Part shown: positions 56,284 through 64,000 of the stretch, in pieces
Layout: each line of letters starts with the position of its first letter
Position numbering within the stretch: the first letter of the stretch is position 1
From: Modestobacter sp. VKM Ac-2986
GTDB taxonomy: Bacteria; Actinomycetota; Actinomycetes; Mycobacteriales; Geodermatophilaceae
Length of the DNA: 64,000 nt
Assembly: GCF_026967795.1 (NCBI RefSeq)
Contig: NZ_JAPVBH010000001.1
Coordinates: forward strand, 785,923 to 849,922
Direction: 5' to 3'
Program-made: the position numbers and the translations under genes
Notes under the pieces: model-generated
Seen by the model: only the letters and a program-made list of their open reading frames with translations
Told to the model about the DNA's origin: nothing
The model's database searches: none

Positions 56284-56910
56284 GTGGCCGCCCTCCGACC
56301 GCCCCGCCTCGACGCGGCCGCCGACGAGGTCGCCCGCACCGCCGCGCTGGCCCCCGACTGGGCGGCGCTCGCGACCGTCGCCCGCTCCTGCGTGGCCTGC
56401 CCCGAGCTGTCCAGCACCCGCCAGCACGTCGTCGTCGGCGACGCCCCGGCCACCGGCCGGCCGCGGCTGGTGATCGTGGGGGAGGCCCCCGGCGCCACCG
56501 AGGACGAGACCGGCCGGCCGTTCGTCGGCAAGAGCGGTGCCCTGCTGGACCAGCTCCTCGGCGAGGCCGGGCTGGACCGGGCGGAGTGCGCGGTGCTCAA
56601 CATCGTCAAGTGCCGGCCCCCGGCCAACCGGACGCCGAAGACGCCGGAGGTCGCCCGCTGCAGCGGCTGGCTGCGCCGCCAGCTGGAGCTGCTGGACGCC
56701 GGCACGGTGCTCGCGCTCGGGCTGTCGTCGGCGAAGTGGTTCCTCGGGCCCAAGACGGTGCTCGGCCAGGTGCGCGGCCGGCCGCACGAGGTCGACGGGC
56801 GGTCGGTGTGGGTCACCTACCACCCCTCGGCGGCGATCCGGTTCGGCCCGAACGGCGCCCCGCGGGCCGCGCTGGCCGCCGACCTGGCTGCGATCGCGGG
56901 GACGCTGTGA
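56284..56910 (+). CDS. Family 4 (iron-sulfur) uracil-DNA glycosylase
   Basis: The enzyme removes uracil from DNA to start base-excision repair. The 208-residue protein has the Fe-S ligands in the family-4 spacing: C36-x2-C39, then C110 and C126 with 15 residues between. Motif A is GEAPGATEDETGRPFVG and motif B is YHPSAAIR with H180. The KRRIH loop of UdgX is absent, so the uracil-crosslinking subtype is unlikely. The stop overlaps the tsaE GTG. Confidence 0.9.
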   Translation: MAALRPPRLDAAADEVARTAALAPDWAALATVARSCVACPELSSTRQHVVVGDAPATGRPRLVIVGEAPGATEDETGRPFVGKSGALLDQLLGEAGLDRAECAVLNIVKCRPPANRTPKTPEVARCSGWLRRQLELLDAGTVLALGLSSAKWFLGPKTVLGQVRGRPHEVDGRSVWVTYHPSAAIRFGPNGAPRAALAADLAAIAGTL

Positions 56911-57353
56911 TCCGGGAGCTGCCCACGGTGGCCGACACCCAGGCGTTCGGCCGCGAGCTCGCCGCCCTGCTCCGCGCCGGTGACCTGGTCGTGCTGGCCG
57001 GCCCGCTGGGCGCGGGCAAGACCGCGCTGACCCAGGGCATCGGCGCCGGCCTGGGCGTGCGCGGCCCGGTCACCTCACCGACGTTCGTCCTCGCCCGGGT
57101 GCACCGCGGCGGGCGCCTGCCGCTGGTGCACGTCGACGCCTACCGGCTGGGCAGCATGGCCGACGTCGACGACCTCGACCTCGACGCCACCGCCGAGGAG
57201 GCGGTCACCGTCGTCGAGTGGGGGCACGGCCTGGTCGAGCAGCTGGCCGACGAGCACCTGGTGGTGGAGCTGGACCGCCGGGACGACGACGTCCGGACCG
57301 CCCGCCTCGTCCCCGTCGGGCCGGGCTGGGAACAGCGGATCGCGCACGACTGA
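56907..57353 (+). CDS. tsaE: tRNA threonylcarbamoyladenosine biosynthesis ATPase TsaE
   Basis: TsaE is the ATPase that works with TsaB and TsaD to make t6A at position 37 of ANN-decoding tRNAs. The 148-residue protein has Walker A GPLGAGKTALTQG (K38), SPTFVLARVH, and HVDAYRLGSMADVDDL with VVEWGHG, all typical. It is coupled by GTGA overlap to the preceding glycosylase gene. An unrelated gene separates it from tsaB. Confidence 0.94.
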   Translation: MIRELPTVADTQAFGRELAALLRAGDLVVLAGPLGAGKTALTQGIGAGLGVRGPVTSPTFVLARVHRGGRLPLVHVDAYRLGSMADVDDLDLDATAEEAVTVVEWGHGLVEQLADEHLVVELDRRDDDVRTARLVPVGPGWEQRIAHD

Positions 57354-57417
57354 GCGGTGTGCCGCCGGTCGGGCCGGGTAGTCGTCCCCCGACGTGCACC
57401 CGGACTCAGGAGGAACC

Positions 57418-58002
57418 GTGGCGACCGACGAGAAGCCGCTCGAGGACATGAAGGTCGACGAGCTGCGCGACGTGGCGCGGGAGGAGGGCGTGCGTGCGCC
57501 CTCCTCGAAGAACAAGGGCGAGCTGGTCGAGGCGATCGGTGAGCAGGGCGGGGGCACCCCTGCCGAGGACACCGGCTCCGAGGACACCGGCTCTGAGGAG
57601 GGCGACCTCGGGGCCGGCCCGGACGGCGGCGAGGTGCGCACCGGGGACAAGGACTCCAAGAGCCTCAAGTACTCGCAGAACATCACCTCGACCGACGAGG
57701 ACCCCGAGCGCCAGGGCCGCAGCCTGGTGACCACCCACCACGAGGTCATCCGGGAGTGGGCCGAGGCCCGCGGCGGCTCGCCGGCGACGGTGCCCAACAG
57801 CGAGTACGACGGCCGTCCCGGGCGGCTGCGCATCCGCTTCCAGGACTCCACCGGCCAGCTGGTCGACATCAGCTGGGAGGACTGGTTCCGCACCTTCGAC
57901 GAGCGTCGGCTGAACTTCATCTACCAGGAGGACCACACCGACGGCCGGCCCAGCACCTTCTTCCAGCTGGAGAACCCCGACACCGACGGCCAGGGCGCCT
58001 GA
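57418..58002 (+). CDS. SAP/Rho-N-like domain protein with unassigned C-terminal domain
   Basis: The product is a 194-residue acidic protein whose function I do not know. Residues about 9-41 (LEDMKVDELRDVAREEGV, then KNKGELVEAIG) look like a SAP or Rho N-terminal helix-extension-helix motif, which often binds nucleic acid. A low-complexity linker includes a tandem EDTGS repeat. The C-terminal 90 residues (LVTTHHEVIREWAEARGG, then ISWEDWFRTFDERRLNFIYQ) form a compact domain I have seen attached to other small bacterial proteins but cannot name. AGGAGG precedes the GTG. It splits tsaE from tsaB. Confidence 0.8.
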   Translation: MATDEKPLEDMKVDELRDVAREEGVRAPSSKNKGELVEAIGEQGGGTPAEDTGSEDTGSEEGDLGAGPDGGEVRTGDKDSKSLKYSQNITSTDEDPERQGRSLVTTHHEVIREWAEARGGSPATVPNSEYDGRPGRLRIRFQDSTGQLVDISWEDWFRTFDERRLNFIYQEDHTDGRPSTFFQLENPDTDGQGA

Positions 58003-58047
58003 CCGCACCGGCGGGTGGGCCCGACCGCCCACCCGCCGGTCACCGCC

Positions 58048-58053
58048 TAGGCT
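58048..58053 (+). promoter_or_regulatory. Leaderless -10 box of tsaB
   Basis: TAGGCT lies eight bases before the GTG at 58062. A short imperfect repeat of ACCCGCCGGT-type sequence precedes it and may end the preceding transcript. Confidence 0.45.
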
Positions 58054-58061
58054 CGACGGTC

Positions 58062-58691
58062 GTGCTGCTCCTCGCCCTCGACACCGCGACCCCGACCCTC
58101 GTCGTCGGGCTGGCGCGCTGGTCACCCGACGGCGGGACCGAGGTGCTCGCCGAGCGGGCGGTGGAGTCGGGCAACCGGCACGCCGAGCTGCTCACCCCGG
58201 CCGTGCGCGAGGTGCTCACCGAGGCCGGCGCCGCGATGGCCGACCTGGACGCCGTGGTCACCGGGCTCGGGCCCGGGCCCTACACCGGCCTGCGGGTCGG
58301 GATCGTCACCGCGGCCGCGTTCGGGGACGCCCGGGGGCTGCCCGTCCACGGGGTCTGCTCGCTGGACGCGATCGGCAGCGGTGCCCGCTCGGTGGTCACC
58401 GACGCCCGCCGCAAGGAGGTCCACTGGGCCACCTACGACGACGCCGGGCAGCGGCTCACCGGCCCCGGCGTCGACCGGCCGGAGGACGCACCCGTGGCGG
58501 ACCCGGTCGTGGGCGACGTGCGGTTCGCCGAGCGGCTGGGCCGCGCCGTCACCGCCGCCGACGTCACCACCGCCGGGCTGGTCCGCGCCGCCGTCCCGCT
58601 GCTCGGCTCCCCGCCCGTGCCGCTGGAGCCGCTGTACCTGCGCCGTCCCGACGCCGTCCCGAACGTGACCCGCAAGGCGGTCAGCCAGTGA
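58062..58691 (+). CDS. tsaB: tRNA threonylcarbamoyladenosine biosynthesis protein TsaB
   Basis: TsaB is the scaffold partner of TsaD in t6A synthesis. The 209-residue protein has the ASKHA-fold segments LLALDTATPTLVVGL and VVTGLGPGPYTGLRVGI. The GTG at 58062 gives the expected short N-terminus and lies eight bases after a -10 box. The stop overlaps rimI (GTGA). Confidence 0.93.
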   Translation: MLLLALDTATPTLVVGLARWSPDGGTEVLAERAVESGNRHAELLTPAVREVLTEAGAAMADLDAVVTGLGPGPYTGLRVGIVTAAAFGDARGLPVHGVCSLDAIGSGARSVVTDARRKEVHWATYDDAGQRLTGPGVDRPEDAPVADPVVGDVRFAERLGRAVTAADVTTAGLVRAAVPLLGSPPVPLEPLYLRRPDAVPNVTRKAVSQ

Positions 58692-59128
58692 CGGTCGAGC
58701 TGCGCCCGATGACCCGGGACGACCTGCGCGAGGTCATGCGGATGGAGGAGGAGCTCTTCGCCCCCGACACCTGGACCCGGTCGATGTACCTGGACGAGCT
58801 GGCCATGACCGACACCCGGTACTACCTGGTCGCCGTCGACGGCGCGGACGTCGTCGGCTACGCCGGCCTGATCGCCTACCCCGACGAGGCGCACGTCGCG
58901 ACCATCGGCGTCACCGGTGCCCGGCAGGGCGAGGGCATCGGCGGCCGGCTGCTGGACGCGCTGCTGGCCGAGGCCGACCGGCGGACCCCGGTGGTGCTGC
59001 TGGAGGTGCGCGCCACGGACGAGGCGACCCAGGGGCTGTACGCCCGGCGCGGGTTCGTGCCCATCGGCGTCCGGCCGAACTACTACCCGTTGAGCGGCGA
59101 GGACGCAGTGGTGATGAAGCGTGGCTGA
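58688..59128 (+). CDS. rimI: Ribosomal-protein-alanine N-acetyltransferase RimI
   Basis: RimI is a GNAT acetyltransferase that acetylates the N-terminus of S18 and perhaps other proteins. The 146-residue protein has [20 protein letters not shown] with the acetyl-CoA Q/RxxGxG/A loop and [16 protein letters not shown]. It lies between tsaB and tsaD, its usual place, and overlaps both. Confidence 0.93.
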   Translation: MTVELRPMTRDDLREVMRMEEELFAPDTWTRSMYLDELAMTDTRYYLVAVDGADVVGYAGLIAYPDEAHVATIGVTGARQGEGIGGRLLDALLAEADRRTPVVLLEVRATDEATQGLYARRGFVPIGVRPNYYPLSGEDAVVMKRG

Positions 59129-60158
59129 GCAGCCGCTGGTGCTGGGGTTCGAGACCTCCTGCGACGAGACCGGCATCGGCCTGGTGCGCGGGCAGACCCT
59201 GCTGTCCGACGCGCTGGCCACCTCGATGGCCGAGCACGAGCGCTTCGGCGGCGTCATCCCCGAGATCGCCAGCCGGGCGCACCTGGAGGCGATGGTCCCG
59301 ACCGTGCGCCGGGCGCTCGCCGACGCCGGGGTGACCGCTGCGGACGTCGACGCGGTCGCGGTCACCGCCGGGCCCGGGCTCACCGGCGCGTTGCTGGTCG
59401 GGGTCGCGGCGGCCAAGGCGTACGCCCTCGCCCTCGACGTCCCGCTGTACGGGGTCAACCACCTCGCCGCCCACGTCGCCGTCGACGAACTGGAGCACGG
59501 GCGGCTGGCCGAGCCCTCGATCGCGATGCTGGTCTCCGGCGGGCACAGCTCGCTGCTGCTGGTGCCCGACCTCGCCCAGGACGTGCAGGAGCTGGGCCGC
59601 ACCATCGACGACGCCGCGGGGGAGGCCTTCGACAAGGTCGCCCGCGTGCTGGGTCTGCCCTTCCCCGGCGGCCCGCCGATCGACCGAGCCGCCGCCGAGG
59701 GCGACCCGGCCGCGATCCGGTTCCCGCGCGGGCTCACCGGCCAGCGCGACGCGGTCTACGACTTCTCCTTCTCCGGGCTCAAGACCGCCGTGGCCCGCTG
59801 GGTCGAGGCGCGTGAGCGGGCGGGGGAGCCGGTGCCGGTCGCCGACGTCTCGGCGTCCTTCCAGGAGGCGGTGGTCGACGTGCTCACCGCCAAGGCCGTG
59901 CGGGCCTGCCGCGACCACGGCGTCGACCACCTCGTCATCGGCGGCGGCGTGGCGGCCAACTCCCGGCTGCGCGCACTGGCCCAGGAGCGCTGCGACGCCG
60001 CCGGCATCGTGCTGCGGGTGCCCAGCCGTCGGCTGTGCACCGACAACGGCGCCATGGTCGCCGCACTCGGCTCCCGGCTGGTCGAGGCCGGCGTCGCCCC
60101 GTCGGGTGCCGACCTGGGCGCCGACAGCTCCCTCCCGATCGAGGTCGTCAGCCGTTAG
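59121..60158 (+). CDS. tsaD: tRNA N6-adenosine threonylcarbamoyltransferase TsaD
   Basis: TsaD transfers the threonylcarbamoyl group to A37 of tRNA. The 345-residue protein starts [20 protein letters not shown]. Metal ligands lie in [10 protein letters not shown] and [41 protein letters not shown] and [10 protein letters not shown] are conserved. The GTG is inside the end of rimI (8-bp overlap). Its stop codon touches the start of a hairpin shared with the convergent gene. Confidence 0.96.
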   Translation: MAEQPLVLGFETSCDETGIGLVRGQTLLSDALATSMAEHERFGGVIPEIASRAHLEAMVPTVRRALADAGVTAADVDAVAVTAGPGLTGALLVGVAAAKAYALALDVPLYGVNHLAAHVAVDELEHGRLAEPSIAMLVSGGHSSLLLVPDLAQDVQELGRTIDDAAGEAFDKVARVLGLPFPGGPPIDRAAAEGDPAAIRFPRGLTGQRDAVYDFSFSGLKTAVARWVEARERAGEPVPVADVSASFQEAVVDVLTAKAVRACRDHGVDHLVIGGGVAANSRLRALAQERCDAAGIVLRVPSRRLCTDNGAMVAALGSRLVEAGVAPSGADLGADSSLPIEVVSR

Positions 60159-60199
60159 TGGAGTCCCAGCGCGTCACCTCCCGAGCGCTGGGACTCCAC
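60158..60199. terminator. Convergent terminator overlapping the end of the methyltransferase gene
   Basis: GTGGAGTCCCAGCGC (60158-60172) and GCGCTGGGACTCCAC (60185-60199) pair perfectly over 15 bp around a 12-nt loop. The left arm starts at the last base of the tsaD stop. The loop contains the stop codon of the minus-strand gene, so the right arm encodes its last residues. It should stop transcription in both directions. Confidence 0.75.
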
Positions 60200-61445
60200 A
60201 GAGGACGACGGTGGGTGCGCCGGCGACGCGGGTGACGACGACGACCGCCGTCCCCTCGCCCGGTCCGCGCAGCCGGCGGGCCAGCTCCTCGGGCTCGATC
60301 GCCGAGCCGCGCTTCTTCACCGTCACCCGCCCGACGCCGCGCGAGCGCAGCAGCGCCTTGAGCTTCTTGAGGTTGAACGGCAGGACGTCGGTGACCGGGT
60401 AGGAGCTGACCCAGGGGGAGTCCGCGGGCCGGTCGGAGGTCAGGTAGGCGATCGTGGGGTCGACCAGGTTCGCCCCGAGCTCCCGGCCGGCCAGGGACAC
60501 CAGCCCGGAGCGGATGACCGCCGGGTCGGGCTCGTGCAGCCAGCCGCGCACCGGGCCGTCGGGGGCGGGGCCGGGGTCGGCGTCGGCGGTGAGCTCGTGG
60601 ACGGCGCCGTCCCGGGTCACCACGGTCGCCCGCCGCCAGGTCGCCGACGGCGCACGGCCCCACAGCAGCGCCTCCACGATCGAGCCGCCGACCGACACCC
60701 ACTCGGCCTCGACGCCGGCCGGCACCCGCTCGTGGTCGAGCCCGGGGGCCACCTTGACCGCGCACACCGGGACGGCGTCCAGCAGGGCCTGCACCGTCGA
60801 CCACGGGGGTGACCAGCGGTCCGGGTCGAGCTGGCGGCGGCCCCCGGAGCGGCGGGCGGGGTCCAGGACGGCGGCGTCGCAGCCGGCCACCCGGCCGTCG
60901 GTGGCCGCCTCGACCAGCGTGACGGCGTCCCCGGCGACCACCTCCACCCGGTCGGCCAGGCCGAGGGCGGCGGCGTTCAGCGTGGTCAGCTCGCGGGCGA
61001 CGGGGTCCAGGTCGACGGCGAGCACCCGCGCGCCGGCCCGGGCCAGGGCGATCGTGTCGGTGCCGGCGGCGCAGCCCAGGTCGGCCACGCTCCCCGCCCC
61101 GCCGGCCAGCAGCCGGGCGGCCCGCCGGTCGGCGAGCACCGGGCGGCCGGCCTGCTCCAGGGCGTCGGAGGTGAACAGCAGCCGGTCGGTGTCCGCGCCG
61201 AACACCGGTCGGGCGCGCTCCCGCTGGCGGGCGATGCCCCAGGCCGGGCCGGCCAGCTCCACGCCCACCTCGGCGCGCAGCCGGCTCAGCGCGGACACCG
61301 CGTCGGTGCGGCCGGCCAGCAGGTCGCCGGCCCGGCTCAGCGCAGCGGCGCCTGCCGGGGTCGACAGCGCGCGGAGCTGGCGCACGGTCTCGGCGCCCTG
61401 GTCGGCCGGCTCGAGGTCGCTGGACACCCGCACAGCCTGGCGCAT
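60174..61445 (-). CDS. Class I SAM-dependent methyltransferase with THUMP-like C-terminal domain
   Basis: The product is a 423-residue protein from the ATG at 61445. The SAM-binding motif is VADLGCAAGTDTIALARAG, followed by AVDLDPVAREL and a DAAVLDPARR active-site-like loop. The C-terminal part (PFNLKKLKALLRSRGVGRVTVKKRG) resembles the THUMP-like RNA-binding domain of such proteins, so an RNA substrate is likely. GTG starts at 61433 or 61427 would shorten it slightly, and the latter fits a leaderless pattern. It is divergent from groES and converges on tsaD. Confidence 0.85.
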   Translation of the reverse strand: MRQAVRVSSDLEPADQGAETVRQLRALSTPAGAAALSRAGDLLAGRTDAVSALSRLRAEVGVELAGPAWGIARQRERARPVFGADTDRLLFTSDALEQAGRPVLADRRAARLLAGGAGSVADLGCAAGTDTIALARAGARVLAVDLDPVARELTTLNAAALGLADRVEVVAGDAVTLVEAATDGRVAGCDAAVLDPARRSGGRRQLDPDRWSPPWSTVQALLDAVPVCAVKVAPGLDHERVPAGVEAEWVSVGGSIVEALLWGRAPSATWRRATVVTRDGAVHELTADADPGPAPDGPVRGWLHEPDPAVIRSGLVSLAGRELGANLVDPTIAYLTSDRPADSPWVSSYPVTDVLPFNLKKLKALLRSRGVGRVTVKKRGSAIEPEELARRLRGPGEGTAVVVVTRVAGAPTVVLCGVPALGR

Positions 61446-61473
61446 CGGCGTGCAGCTGCCCGGCCGCCCCCGG

Positions 61474-63744
<2,271 letters not shown>

Positions 63745-63798
63745 GGAAGGACCCCGTCCTCCCCACCACGAGCACGCTCGCGGACCCGGGACGGGGCC
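63745..63798 (+). repeat. Dispersed nested palindrome, copy 6 (after groEL)
   Basis: The element begins at the base after the groEL stop as GGAAGGACCCCGTCC. CCCCGTCC (63752-63759) pairs with GGACGGGG (63789-63796). The core CCACCACGAGCACGCTCGCG is identical to copy 4, but the right inner arm has diverged (GGACCCGG replacing GGCGGGG). This is the only copy at an apparent operon end. Confidence 0.85.
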
Positions 63799-63801
63799 CG
63801 A

Positions 63802-63877
63802 CCGGTGCCCCAGGGCGCGCAGCGCCCCGTGGGGCACCGGGCTCCTCCACCGGCCGGCTGGGTGACCAGCCGGCCGG
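63802..63877 (+). terminator. Two tandem hairpins after groEL
   Basis: CCGGTGCCCC (63802-63811) pairs with GGGGCACCGG (63831-63840), enclosing GGGCGC/GCGCCC. CCGGCCGGCTGG (63850-63861) pairs perfectly with CCAGCCGGCCGG (63866-63877) around a GTGA tetraloop. With copy 6 this makes three successive hairpins, a strong end for the groESL transcript. Confidence 0.75.
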
Positions 63878-64000
63878 GGCTCCACCTGCACACACGAGAG
63901 GGCCGGCCCGACGAGTTCGTCGGCACTCGCCCGCGTCCTGGACGCCGACTGGGACGGCGACGAGCTGTAGCCCGCTACAGCGGTGGTCCGATCAGGATCT
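63878..64000 (+). other. Gap at the window end with a 16-nt inverted repeat
   Basis: No convincing gene is seen. CTGTAGC (63965-63971) and GCTACAG (63974-63980) form a near-perfect inverted repeat that could be an operator for a gene beyond the window. Confidence 0.35.

Noticed and set aside
63880..63970. Short open frame ending at the TAG at 63968-63970
   Set aside because: It has plausible codon use over about 20 residues, but an in-frame stop upstream and no start codon.

Overview
This 64 kb window is a gene-dense, very GC-rich stretch of an actinobacterial chromosome. Frequent GTG/TTG starts, -10 boxes of the TANNNT type, C+ L33, type-Z S14 and a His-tailed GroEL all point to Actinobacteria. 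Gene order (tRNA-Thr, tRNA-Met, rpmG, hadA, hadB, tRNA-Trp, secE, nusG, rplK, rplA) matches the Mycobacterium locus as I remember it, but hadC is missing. I infer a Geodermatophilaceae-like organism; the family is a guess, not a demonstration.

Layout. 1-508: 3' end of an EAL-domain c-di-GMP phosphodiesterase. 642-3667: tRNA-Thr, tRNA-Met, rpmG, hadAB, an M1-peptidase lipoprotein and tRNA-Trp. 3713-8017: secE, nusG, rplK, rplA, rplJ, rplL, with an L10 leader RNA. 8331-16065: rpoB and rpoC under their own promoter. 16177-18573 (minus strand): a trypsin-like protease, a 71-residue protein that looks like that protease's own N-terminal domain, and an F420/luciferase-like oxidoreductase. 18817-23480: str operon (rpsL, rpsG, fusA, tuf). 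23599-42268: the S10, spc and alpha operons in standard order through secY, adk, map, infA, rpoA, rplQ and truA. 42276-47633: molybdenum-cofactor and formate-dehydrogenase maturation genes (mobA, fdhD, moaB, moaC, moeA) with a beta-carbonic anhydrase. 47832-51978: rplM, rpsI, glmM, glmS. 52091-60158: acpS, nnrED, alr, a hydrolase, a family-4 uracil-DNA glycosylase, then the t6A genes tsaE, tsaB, rimI, tsaD with an unrelated SAP/Rho-N-like gene between tsaE and tsaB. 60174-63744: a SAM methyltransferase and the CIRCE-controlled groES-groEL1 operon.

Most genes are housekeeping: transcription, translation, tRNA modification, cell-wall precursor synthesis and protein folding. Many are translationally coupled through ATGA, GTGA, TGATG or TAGTG overlaps.

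The least expected signal is non-coding. Six copies of a roughly 55-60 nt nested palindrome sit immediately after the stop codons of nusG, rplA, rplO, glmS, groES and groEL, always in the orientation of the upstream gene. Their stems show compensatory base changes, they begin with a Shine-Dalgarno-like purine run, and they lack a U-tract. Five of the six lie inside gene clusters, not at their ends. Other notable features are a convergent palindrome that supplies the stop codon of both flanking genes, several apparently leaderless promoters, and long acidic tails on SecE, NusG, L4, L17, S3 and L10.
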